DNA of 5,127 nt, taken from assembly GCA_913774795.1 (NCBI GenBank), contig CAJYIL010000556.1:1-5127 (forward strand), written 5' to 3'. The position numbers and the translations under genes were made by a program. The notes below the pieces were generated by a model. That model was not told where the DNA came from and did not search any database. It saw only the letters and a program-made list of their open reading frames with translations. This stretch comes from Pseudobdellovibrionaceae bacterium (GTDB lineage Bacteria > Bdellovibrionota > Bdellovibrionia > Bdellovibrionales > JAMPXM01). Numbering within the stretch: the stretch's first letter is position 1; every line of letters starts with the position of its first letter. This document shows, piece after piece, positions 1 through 5,127 of this stretch.

Positions 1-293
1 CCGAGGGATCGAGTATGGGGACGATCGTCGAGCACAGCCAAGACGGCTTTTTAATTCGCCCGGCCGATGTCTCGGAGCTTTCGAATCTGCTTCTCGATAT
101 TTTTGCCGGCCAAATTCCGGTCGACCAAATCGGTGATCAAGCGCGCCAAAAAGTTCTGTCGTTATTCGATCCCGAAAAAATGGTGATTGAAACGCTCACC
201 GCCTACTATGCTATTCTCAAGGCGACCGGCCGCTACAAACTGCCGGGTACGATCATGAATCGCTTCAGCGATTTCCTCTTCACAAATAGTTGA
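1..293 (+). CDS. Glycosyltransferase, GT-B fold (GT4-like), C-terminal fragment
   Basis: This is the last 96 codons of a gene that begins left of the window; the frame is open from base 3 and stops with TGA at 291-293. The visible part matches the end of the C-terminal Rossmann domain of family-4 glycosyltransferases. The stretch SSMGTIVEHSQDGFLIRPAD corresponds to the usual GG-x-PE-[IV]-V-x-[DN]-G-x-x-G-[FL]-L-[VI]-x-P-x-D nucleotide-sugar-binding segment. It is followed by a helix with an ARQKVLSLFDPEKMV-type motif and the closing AYYAIL helix typical of the family. Such enzymes transfer a sugar from a nucleotide donor to a growing glycan at the cytoplasmic face of the inner membrane. The next gene is an O-antigen-ligase-type protein 8 bases downstream of the stop, so the pair is probably co-transcribed in a polysaccharide operon. 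Donor, acceptor and gene name cannot be told from this fragment. An ATG at 15 is internal and not a start. Confidence 0.8.
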   Translation, partial: EGSSMGTIVEHSQDGFLIRPADVSELSNLLLDIFAGQIPVDQIGDQARQKVLSLFDPEKMVIETLTAYYAILKATGRYKLPGTIMNRFSDFLFTNS

Positions 294-301
294 GACACGG
301 A

Positions 302-1696
302 ATGTCGACATACGATCAGAGACTGGGCGCTAAAAGAGTTGGCGCTGATCCGAGAGTTACGCCAAGCGCGAAAGCCCACGAGCGAGTCACCGGCCGCTGG
401 ATGAAAGACATCCTCGTTGAAAACGGACGCGATCGTTTCGTTTACTACCTGAAGAGCGTGGTCGGAACTCCGATCCCGTGGTTGTTCTCAGCCCTCGTCA
501 TTCTTTCTTTCTTCTCCCGTGCAGGTTCAGAGATCGCCGCTTGGCTCTGTGCGATCTTGACGTTGATCTACGTGGCCGCTGATCGTCTTTCGCGCCCTCG
601 CGAGTTTTCGTTTTTCAGAGTTGGCTCCGACATTTTCCTTCTCGGCATTCTCATCGTCACGATCGTCACCGCTTGCCAAGCGGCGACGACGGCCGACGCG
701 CTCGCCACTCTCGGCGATGCGCGCTGGGTGATTTTGCTCTACGCCCTTGCTTATTGCTGGGAGCTGTTTCCGGGCCTCAACCGCATTTTCTTTCTGATGC
801 TGTCAGCAGCTTCAGCGCTAGCCGTTTACGGAATTTGGCAGCACTTCACCGGTCTCGATCTTGCGCGGTCGATCGAACTTGCGAGCGCCCCGGTCAAAGG
901 ATTCCCGTATTTCATTCCGACGGGATTTTTCACGTCGCCTGAAATTTTCGGGACCGTTCTCGCGACGGTTCTTCCATTTCCGGCCGCGACGTTTTTGTTG
1001 AGCGACCGAAAAGACGAATGGCATGAGCGCTGGCTTCCATTGGCGTGCACCCTTCTTTTGGCGCTCGCGGTGTTCTGGACTTATCGCCCGGGATTGTGGT
1101 TAGCCGCCTTTGTTGGGCTTGCATTTACGCTCCTGATGAAAGCGCGCTCGTGGTTCTTCATGCTCGCTTCGATCGTTGTCTTCTTCGGTGCCGTGACGTT
1201 GATCACGTATGCCGGTTCACCGGGTCGGATGCTCGACGGTGTTCACGCAAACGAAATCGTTCGCGCCGATCATCAGCGCGAGCAGATCAACGCGCAGACG
1301 GCGCTTTGGCAAAAAGCGATGTGGGTCGGCGTCGGCCACGACTCGGTTCGCAGCGGTGAAGAGTCGGGGCATTTTGATCCGTCGAGTGGCAACGTGTACT
1401 TCCAAATCCTCGCGCAGTCAGGCCTTCTTGGCGGAGCGTTCTATCTCCTCTTCATCGTGTCGTTTCTGCTCATGAGCTACCGCATCTACGCGGAGATCCC
1501 GGAGTCACATTACTGGCACCGCGTTTTAATCAGCGGCGGAGTCGGAGCACAGATTGCGTTTCACGCAAGCGGCCTCTATTGGTCAACGATGACCGAAGCC
1601 ATTACGTTGAACCTTTTCGTTTTGATTCTTTCGGCGGTTTCTTACGTCTCTGAGCACTACTCACGAGGCCTCGTCACCGACGACGTTTCGCTCTAA
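302..1696 (+). CDS. O-antigen ligase / polymerase family membrane protein (Wzy_C type)
   Basis: A 464-aa polytopic inner-membrane protein of the O-antigen ligase/polymerase superfamily, which joins or polymerises lipid-linked glycan in the periplasm. About 50 hydrophilic, basic residues precede roughly 11-12 hydrophobic segments (about residues 57-94, 107-126, 140-178, 212-233, 244-303, 372-392, 407-449). Family-like features are the GFFTSPEIFGTVLA segment (208-221), an Arg at the head of a helix in TYRPGLWLA (R262), and a large hydrophilic loop at about 304-370. That loop contains WVGVGHDSV and then GNVYFQILAQSGLLGG, the counterpart of the usual HNxYLQ-x(3)-E-x-GLLG motif. The His of that motif is Gly here; H346 and H357 lie nearby. 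ATG 302 is chosen as start, with a weak GAG 7 bases before it. An in-frame TTG at 290, overlapping the upstream TGA, would add four residues. Sequence alone cannot separate a ligase (WaaL-like) from a polymerase (Wzy-like). The preceding glycosyltransferase supports a glycan role. Confidence 0.82.
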   Translation: MSTYDQRLGAKRVGADPRVTPSAKAHERVTGRWMKDILVENGRDRFVYYLKSVVGTPIPWLFSALVILSFFSRAGSEIAAWLCAILTLIYVAADRLSRPREFSFFRVGSDIFLLGILIVTIVTACQAATTADALATLGDARWVILLYALAYCWELFPGLNRIFFLMLSAASALAVYGIWQHFTGLDLARSIELASAPVKGFPYFIPTGFFTSPEIFGTVLATVLPFPAATFLLSDRKDEWHERWLPLACTLLLALAVFWTYRPGLWLAAFVGLAFTLLMKARSWFFMLASIVVFFGAVTLITYAGSPGRMLDGVHANEIVRADHQREQINAQTALWQKAMWVGVGHDSVRSGEESGHFDPSSGNVYFQILAQSGLLGGAFYLLFIVSFLLMSYRIYAEIPESHYWHRVLISGGVGAQIAFHASGLYWSTMTEAITLNLFVLILSAVSYVSEHYSRGLVTDDVSL

Positions 1697-1731
1697 AATT
1701 TGTGCCGGTTACGGCCAAGTCCAGTTTATCA

Positions 1732-1750
1732 GTTAACGCGTGCTGTTAAC
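1732..1750 (+). terminator. Weak hairpin after the Wzy-type gene
   Basis: GTTAAC, a 7-base loop and GTTAAC form a perfect 6-bp stem 35 bases after the stop codon of the Wzy-type gene. The stem is AT-rich and no T-tract follows (CGCTAATTAC comes next), so it does not meet the Rho-independent pattern. It could stabilise the 3' end of the operon mRNA or be a protein-binding dyad instead. Each arm is itself a palindrome. Confidence 0.22.
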
Positions 1751-1788
1751 CGCTAATTACGCGAGATACGTAGCGATATTCGAGTTCG

Positions 1789-1832
1789 AAAACCAAAAAA
1801 CCATTTGATCATGTGCTCGCCTCCACTACCAT
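1789..1832 (+). promoter_or_regulatory. Putative sigma70-type promoter with UP-like A-tract for the IHF-like gene
   Basis: TTGATC at 1805-1810 matches the -35 consensus at 4 of 6 positions. After 16 bases, TACCAT at 1827-1832 matches the -10 consensus at 4 of 6. Directly upstream of the -35 is an A-rich stretch (AAAACCAAAAAACCATT from 1789) resembling an UP element. Transcription would start near 1839 and give a leader of about 27 bases. The spacing to the gene fits, and a separate promoter for a nucleoid protein is expected, but the hexamers are imperfect. Confidence 0.45.
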
Positions 1833-1852
1833 AAGAGCTGCATCCCAAGATT

Positions 1853-1858
1853 AGAGAG
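1853..1858 (+). promoter_or_regulatory. Ribosome binding site of the IHF-like gene
   Basis: AGAGAG lies 7 bases before ATG 1866, with a second GAG at 1860-1862. It is a reasonable purine-rich Shine-Dalgarno site, and it supports ATG 1866 as the start together with the canonical MTKADLI amino terminus. Confidence 0.5.
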
Positions 1859-1865
1859 CGAGCTC

Positions 1866-2147
1866 ATGACCAAGGCCGATTTGATCAATTTGATCTCAGA
1901 AAAAGCAGGCATCACCCGCGTGAAAGCGGAGACTGTCGTCAACACGATTTTTGATTCAATGGTTGAAGCGCTCATGCGCAATGACCGCATCGAAATTCGC
2001 GGATTCGGTTCGTTCGTGAATCGCTACTACGGCGCTTACAAAGGTCGCAATCCGCGCACGGGTGAAGTGATCAACGTTCAAGAAAAGAAACTGCCGTTCT
2101 TTAAAGTCGGCAAAGAGCTCAAAGAAGAAATTAATCGCGGAGAATGA
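1866..2147 (+). CDS. HU/IHF-family DNA-bending protein, IHF-beta-like
   Basis: A complete 93-aa protein of the bacterial histone-like family, which binds the minor groove as a dimer and bends DNA; it acts in the nucleoid. The start MTKADLINLISEKAGI and helix 2 (VKAETVVNTIFDSMVEAL) form the dimerisation body. RIEIRGFGSF (41-50) is the family signature in its IHF-like form (IEIRGFGSF, rather than the HU-type VxLxGFGTF). GRNPRTGE (60-67) sits at the tip of the DNA-binding arm and carries P63, the residue that intercalates between base pairs. PFFKVGKELKEEI (77-89) is the closing strand and helix. Length is normal (90-100 aa). It is transcribed alone, with its own promoter-like site, and converges on epmA 6 bp away. 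Motifs favour IHF-beta, but in lineages with only homodimeric HU such proteins are often named HU, so no gene symbol is given. Confidence 0.93.
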   Translation: MTKADLINLISEKAGITRVKAETVVNTIFDSMVEALMRNDRIEIRGFGSFVNRYYGAYKGRNPRTGEVINVQEKKLPFFKVGKELKEEINRGE

Positions 2148-2190
2148 TCGGTCTTACCGCCGGAGCGGAAACGCTCTCGTCTCACCGATC
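2146..2190. repeat. Nested inverted repeat at the convergent gene junction
   Basis: GATCGGT at 2146-2152 pairs perfectly with ACCGATC at 2184-2190. Between them GAGCG (2163-2167), GAAA loop (2168-2171) and CGCTC (2172-2176) make a second hairpin, which on the plus-strand RNA has a GNRA-type tetraloop. The structure begins in the stop codon of the IHF-like gene, spans the 6-bp gap and covers the last codons of epmA. Neither strand shows a T-run after it, so if it ends transcription it does so without a classical U-tract. A bidirectional stop or a 3'-end stabiliser is possible. Confidence 0.4.
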
Positions 2191-3377
2191 TCGTTGATTC
2201 CGAAAAGTGCCATGAACAATCGATCGACTCCCAGTGCAATGCCTCCCGACGGAGGCATTCCTTTTTTGAGAGCTCGAACAAGATTTTCGTCTCGAGGAAC
2301 AGCGAGCTTTCCCAGGGATGCTTTCGCCTCCGCATCTTGAGCGAAACGCTTTTCGTTTTCTAAAGGGTCATTGAGTTCGTGAAATGCATTCGCGAGCTCA
2401 AGGCCTTTCCAGTAAACCTCGAACCGTTCAGCGAATCCGTGGGCTCCAATGCGTGAGAGGGCCGCTTGCGACGGCGGATAATGAGAGACGAGAAGCGGCC
2501 CCTCGGCCCCGAGTTCGGCCTCGATTCTTTCGAGGAACAGCCGAAAGAAGACGTCATCGAATGTGTCATCGGCACTCACCGGGATTTTCTCTCGAGCGGC
2601 TAGAGCTGCCAACTCGTCTCGGGTCGTGGCCGGCGTGAGCTTAAAACCATGAAACGCTTTTGCAAAAAGCTCGGAGATTGTCGTTCGCTTGAGACACGGA
2701 GCCTCGACGTCGAATTGAGACGAAATCGATCGCAAAAGCTGATCGACGTCATCGGCAATGGCGTCGAGGGTCGCGTAAGCGCGGTACCACTCCAACATCA
2801 AGAACTCAGGCTGGTGATGCTCACCGATCTCACCATTTCTGAAACACGGTTTCATTTCGAAGATGCGAGTCCACCCTCTCACCAACATTTGCTTCAGATG
2901 AAACTCTGGCGAGGTCGGTAGAAAAAGTTGTCGCCGGTGGGAGCCGAGAAACCACTCAGTCGAAAATGGATCAAGAAAAGGTTCGGTACCCGGTGACGGC
3001 ACAAGCGTTGGCGTCTGCGCTTCGATGAATCTGCGAGAGAGAAAGAAGAGGCGGATGCTGCTGAGGAAAAGCGCCCATTGCTCCGACCGCGCCACCGAAA
3101 AGGCGGCGTGATCGTCATCGTAAACTCCCTCTCCGGCGACAAGCAGAATCGTTTCTTTGACGAGACCCTTTTCGATGCGCACGGCGACGAGATCACCTTC
3201 GAGGACGGGTTCTTTCAAGTCGAGACTCAATGTTTTTCCGCCCGACGACAGGCCGTGGCCTTTGACGACTCGCCCGGCGACCCATCCCTCGCCCGAAAAC
3301 TCACGCACATCGCTCCAGCCGTCTTGAGCCGGAGGAAATTTCGAAGCCTGTGCGAGAAACTCAGCTCGAGACATCAT
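2154..3377 (-). CDS. epmA: EF-P--(R)-beta-lysine ligase EpmA (PoxA/GenX), with N-terminal extension
   Basis: A 407-aa class II lysyl-tRNA-synthetase paralogue. EpmA activates (R)-beta-lysine with ATP and attaches it to a conserved lysine of elongation factor P, helping ribosomes through polyproline stretches; it acts in the cytosol. The class II core runs from about residue 96 to the end. Motif 1 is RRFIEAQTPTLVPSPGTEPF (115-134), followed by TSPEFHLK (155-162). Motif 2 is CFRNGEIGEHHQPEFLMLEWY (178-198) with R180. ELANAFHELND is at 327-337, and motif 3 is GIALGVDRLFMALFG (379-393) with R386. A381 aligns with E. coli A298, where true LysRS has Gly, which supports EpmA over a LysRS. E. coli EpmA is 325 aa; the extra length is an N-terminal piece with GWVAGRVVKG and GDLVAVRIEKG strands (31-82), resembling a small beta-barrel. 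The start is ATG 3377, or an adjacent ATG at 3374. The first ATG overlaps the upstream TGA by one base. efp and epmB are not in the window. Confidence 0.93.
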   Translation of the reverse strand: MMSRAEFLAQASKFPPAQDGWSDVREFSGEGWVAGRVVKGHGLSSGGKTLSLDLKEPVLEGDLVAVRIEKGLVKETILLVAGEGVYDDDHAAFSVARSEQWALFLSSIRLFFLSRRFIEAQTPTLVPSPGTEPFLDPFSTEWFLGSHRRQLFLPTSPEFHLKQMLVRGWTRIFEMKPCFRNGEIGEHHQPEFLMLEWYRAYATLDAIADDVDQLLRSISSQFDVEAPCLKRTTISELFAKAFHGFKLTPATTRDELAALAAREKIPVSADDTFDDVFFRLFLERIEAELGAEGPLLVSHYPPSQAALSRIGAHGFAERFEVYWKGLELANAFHELNDPLENEKRFAQDAEAKASLGKLAVPRDENLVRALKKGMPPSGGIALGVDRLFMALFGINEIGETRAFPLRR

Positions 3378-3379
3378 CA
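3375..3379 (-). promoter_or_regulatory. TGATG stop-start overlap coupling the outer-membrane protein gene to epmA
   Basis: On the minus strand the TGA of the outer-membrane protein gene (3379-3377) shares its A with the first ATG of epmA (3377-3375), and a second in-frame ATG follows at once. No clear Shine-Dalgarno sequence precedes it: the upstream bases encode the C-terminal GYRF of the barrel. This arrangement favours translational reinitiation and a single mRNA for both genes. Confidence 0.7.
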
Positions 3380-4822
3380 GAAGCGGTAACCGATGGCACC
3401 GACGAGTTCGGTATAGGTTTCATTAACCGATGTCTGGCCCTCAACCGGTCTGCGGATGAGGTGGTAGCGTGCTCCGACGTCGAGAAAAAGTCGCTGCGAA
3501 AGATCGAGCGAGAGGCCAGCGTCGCCACCAATTCCGTACGAGAAGATAATCGCGCTGAAATCCATGCCCGAAACGTAGATCGGGAAATACGCACTCGCGC
3601 CGACGTACCCACGCACCGGACCTTTGATGATTCGGTCTAATCGCGCTTCGAACGCGGGTGAAATCGATGTCGTCGACTCGAGTGGCGTGACGATATTTCT
3701 CTTCGTCGTAACGCTGACCCGAGCCATGCGTGCGCCGGCGAGCACCGAGAATTTATTGAGACCGCCAAACGGCAATTCATAAACGCGTGTGGAGATGAGG
3801 CCTTCGAGATAAACGAGGTCGGTGTCTTCGCCGGTCGCTTGCGCGAAGAGAACATCAGCCGCCCACTTGTTGTAGCCACCACCGATCACGAGACCTGGGG
3901 CCGACGAAATGTTGTAGGCGCGGTTGACGTACTTCGGGTCGCCCGTGCCCGAAACATTGAGAAGTCCGCCGCCGAACCTCGCATAACCGCGGGTTTCTAT
4001 TTGGGAGGAAGTCGTCATTCCTCGAGCATTTTCATTAAAACCGACTTTTGAGAAAAGTCGAACATCTGCGCTGCCGGTGGGTTCGATGACGGCCGTCGAT
4101 TCGCTGACTTCAATCACTTCAGCTTCGGCCATGTCTTTGCGCTCTGAAGAGAGCGTGTTTGCGGAGAATTCAAAAAGTCGAAAGCGTTGGCCGACTAAGA
4201 TGCCCTGCTTTTTTCCGAGATTGATTTCGTAAAGGTCTTTGCCGACACGGCGGGTGACAAATCCCCGGTATGGCACGTTGCGCGCGATCTCATCGACGAT
4301 CGCGCGAGAGACAGCCTTCACTTGAGCTTCGCTTGCGAGATTGATCTCGCGCGAAACTGTGAGGTTCGAAATCGGTTCGCCTGACTTTGTTAGGATTGTG
4401 ATCTTGACTGCGTCACGAGTCACCGCGCCGGTGATGGCACCATCGAGTCCTGCGTCGTTCACCGACTTCAATAGCTCTGCGCGACTTCCCTTATCGCTTG
4501 AGGCCGAGACTTGGGTCGCTTCGAGGTAAGACATCGCGGTGAGATCGTTCGTTAGCTGCCGAGCGAGAGCGATGGCCTGATCAGCCGTCAATCCGCCACC
4601 GACACCAAACGTGGCGATCCCCACTTTGCGCAAAGCCGTCTCGCGAGGGGAAACCTTGGGTTCATCGAGTGACATCTCGTCGACGTCGGCGCTTTTGAGC
4701 ATCTTCGTAGACGGCGCCGTCGTAACCGGTTTCTTCAAAGCGCGGCGAGTGGCCTTTTGCGCGAAGGTCGGAGAAGCAATGACGAGTAAAAGGACGAAGG
4801 CGCAGAGGCGGCATTTCCACAT
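3377..4822 (-). CDS. Outer-membrane beta-barrel protein with CsgG/TolB-N-like and FlgT-C-like periplasmic domains
   Basis: A 481-aa exported protein that I cannot name. Residues 1-21 are a Sec signal peptide (basic start, AFVLLLVIAS core, TFA cleavage site). Residues 22-60 are a Lys/Thr/Pro-rich linker. Residues 66-186 look like the alpha/beta fold shared by CsgG, LpoB and the TolB N-domain: a VGIATFGVGGG strand, a long helix, then AGLDGAITGAVTRD and a helix before NVPYRGF. Residues 186-260 resemble the FlgT C-terminal domain (YEINLGKKQGILVGQRFRLF, then AEAEVIEVSESTAVIE). Residues 276-481 alternate polar and hydrophobic residues in about eight strands rich in Gly and aromatics and end in AIGYRF. 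A final Phe is the BamA-recognised signal of outer-membrane barrels. The start is ATG 4822 because the signal peptide begins there; the frame stays open upstream to an ATG at 4942, but those 40 residues are not signal-like and would overlap the divergent gene. The site before ATG 4822 is weak (GGAAATC, short spacing). Domain assignments are by pattern only. Confidence 0.75.
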   Translation of the reverse strand: MWKCRLCAFVLLLVIASPTFAQKATRRALKKPVTTAPSTKMLKSADVDEMSLDEPKVSPRETALRKVGIATFGVGGGLTADQAIALARQLTNDLTAMSYLEATQVSASSDKGSRAELLKSVNDAGLDGAITGAVTRDAVKITILTKSGEPISNLTVSREINLASEAQVKAVSRAIVDEIARNVPYRGFVTRRVGKDLYEINLGKKQGILVGQRFRLFEFSANTLSSERKDMAEAEVIEVSESTAVIEPTGSADVRLFSKVGFNENARGMTTSSQIETRGYARFGGGLLNVSGTGDPKYVNRAYNISSAPGLVIGGGYNKWAADVLFAQATGEDTDLVYLEGLISTRVYELPFGGLNKFSVLAGARMARVSVTTKRNIVTPLESTTSISPAFEARLDRIIKGPVRGYVGASAYFPIYVSGMDFSAIIFSYGIGGDAGLSLDLSQRLFLDVGARYHLIRRPVEGQTSVNETYTELVGAIGYRF

Positions 4823-4923
4823 GATTTCCAGAGCGTAATCGACTCCTGACCTTTTGGCGAGAACGCGAAACAACACAAGACTGTTTTTGACGCCCTTCGT
4901 TCGATCAGTGACACTGTTGCGAG
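4823..4923. promoter_or_regulatory. Divergent intergenic region
   Basis: The 101 bases separate two divergent genes for exported proteins, so promoters for both should lie here or just inside the genes. An 11-bp palindrome, CAGTGACACTG (4906-4916, centred on A4911), could be an operator. On the plus strand TTGACG (4887-4892) matches the -35 consensus at 5 of 6 positions, but the best -10 at a 17-base spacing is GACACT (3 of 6). It would put the transcript start only one or two bases before ATG 4924, giving a nearly leaderless mRNA. I see no convincing promoter on the minus strand. Confidence 0.35.
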
Positions 4924-5127
4924 ATGTTCTCCCAGTCATCACGGCGCGCTTTTGGATTTTGTCTCGTCTTTTTCACGTCGCTTGTGACGTGGACCCCGGC
5001 GGCGCGTGCGAAATCTCGATTGATCACGATGCAAGATGGGGTCGTGGCTTACTCGGGTCCGGGTGAGTATTACCGACCACTCGCTGTTTTCCCTGCCAAA
5101 ACCGAATTGGCCGCAGGCTCTCAAGTC
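4924..5127 (+). CDS. Exported protein with SH3-like (SH3b) domain, N-terminal fragment
   Basis: The frame is open from ATG 4924 to the window edge (68 codons), so the gene continues to the right. An in-frame TGA at 4909-4911 excludes any longer start. Residues 1-29 form a signal peptide: SSRRAFGF, a hydrophobic core CLVFFTSLVTW, then AARA before KS as the likely signal peptidase I site. SRRAF also resembles the twin-arginine Tat motif (S-R-R-x-F), though LK is replaced by GF. The mature start LITMQDGVVAYSGPGEYYRP followed by LAVFPAKTEL fits the first strands of a bacterial SH3 domain (x-V-Y-S-G-P-G-x-x-Y-x-x-[IV]-x-x-[LV]-x-x-G/K-T-x-[LV]). Such domains usually bind cell-wall peptides or act as protein-binding modules in the periplasm. 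No strong Shine-Dalgarno sequence precedes the ATG (TTGCGAG only). Whatever follows the SH3 domain is outside the window, so the function is unknown. Confidence 0.72.
   Translation, partial: MFSQSSRRAFGFCLVFFTSLVTWTPAARAKSRLITMQDGVVAYSGPGEYYRPLAVFPAKTELAAGSQV

Larger units (their letters stand above)
1697..1865. other. Intergenic spacer with short palindromes
   Basis: This 169-base spacer lies between the polysaccharide gene and the IHF-like gene, and I see no coding frame in it. It holds GTTAAC at 1732-1737 and again at 1745-1750, which can pair as a 6-bp stem over a 7-base loop. A CGCTA/TAGCG pair sits at 1751-1755 and 1771-1775, with a competing TACG/CGTA pair inside it, and TTCGAA lies at 1785-1790. 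No hairpin is followed by a T-run, so a classical Rho-independent terminator for the upstream operon is not evident. The right half carries an A-tract and promoter-like elements for the next gene. Confidence 0.5.

Noticed and set aside
290..301. TTG start at 290 for the Wzy-type gene, overlapping the glycosyltransferase stop
   Set aside because: It adds only four residues (MRHG), and the ATG at 302 has a purine-rich GAG at usable spacing. It cannot be excluded.
673..1475. Alternative-frame open frames on both strands inside the Wzy-type gene
   Set aside because: Their compositions are Arg/Ser/His-rich, as expected for shadows, and they overlap a gene with clear family motifs and membrane segments.
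2154..3377. Identity as a second lysyl-tRNA synthetase
   Set aside because: It lacks a full-length LysRS anticodon-binding domain, is about 100 residues shorter than LysRS, and has Ala at the GIALGVDR position where LysRS has Gly. Motifs throughout follow EpmA.
2649..3640. Plus-strand open frames opposite epmA and the outer-membrane protein gene
   Set aside because: They are Arg/Ser-rich antisense shadows without recognisable domains and lie wholly within well-supported minus-strand genes.
4823..4942. Forty-codon N-terminal extension of the outer-membrane protein frame (start at 4942)
   Set aside because: The extra residues are polar and would bury the clear signal peptide inside the protein. 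They would also overlap the start of the divergent gene. ATG 4822 begins directly at the signal peptide.
4924..4963. Lipoprotein signal at Cys 13 of the SH3-like protein
   Set aside because: The residues before the Cys (FGF) do not fit the lipobox L-[AS]-[GA]-C, and a good AxA-type cleavage site follows at residues 27-29.
4939..5124. Minus-strand open frame opposite the SH3-like gene
   Set aside because: It is highly basic with no domain, while the plus strand has a signal peptide and an SH3-like pattern in a frame bounded by an upstream stop.
1..5127. Mobile element, CRISPR array, tRNA/rRNA, defence system or toxin-antitoxin pair
   Set aside because: I found no transposase, terminal repeats, regularly spaced repeats, RNA gene or small paired genes. 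The gene content is housekeeping and envelope type.

Overview
The window looks like ordinary chromosome from a Gram-negative bacterium of moderate GC content. Three exported or envelope proteins are visible: an O-antigen-ligase-type membrane protein, an outer-membrane beta-barrel protein ending in a C-terminal Phe, and a secreted SH3-like protein. Together with an EF-P lysine ligase (EpmA) and an HU/IHF histone-like protein, this points to a proteobacterial or Bdellovibrionota-like genome. That placement is inference from protein style only; no marker gene is present.

Layout, left to right. (1) Bases 1-1696, plus strand: the 3' end of a family-4-type glycosyltransferase is followed after 8 bases by a Wzy/WaaL-type polymerase or ligase. 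This is the downstream end of a surface polysaccharide operon that continues off the left edge. (2) Bases 1697-1865: a 169-base spacer with several short palindromes, an A-tract and a plausible sigma70-type promoter. (3) Bases 1866-2147, plus strand: a complete 93-aa HU/IHF-family DNA-bending protein, closest in motif to IHF-beta. (4) Bases 2154-4822, minus strand: a two-gene unit whose upstream member is a 481-aa outer-membrane protein and whose downstream member is epmA. They are joined by a TGATG stop-start overlap. epmA ends 6 bp from the IHF-like gene, tail to tail, over a nested inverted repeat. (5) Bases 4823-4923: a 101-base divergent intergenic region with an 11-bp palindrome. (6) Bases 4924-5127, plus strand: the first 68 codons of an exported protein with an SH3-like domain, running off the right edge.

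The genes do not form one pathway. The left pair builds surface glycan, the IHF-like gene is a stand-alone nucleoid protein, and the minus-strand unit pairs an envelope protein with a translation-factor modification enzyme. No mobile element, CRISPR array, RNA gene or clear new system is visible. The items most worth a second look are the three-part outer-membrane protein (CsgG/TolB-N-like domain, FlgT-C-like domain, beta-barrel), the roughly 80-residue N-terminal extension on EpmA, and the tight coupling of these two genes.
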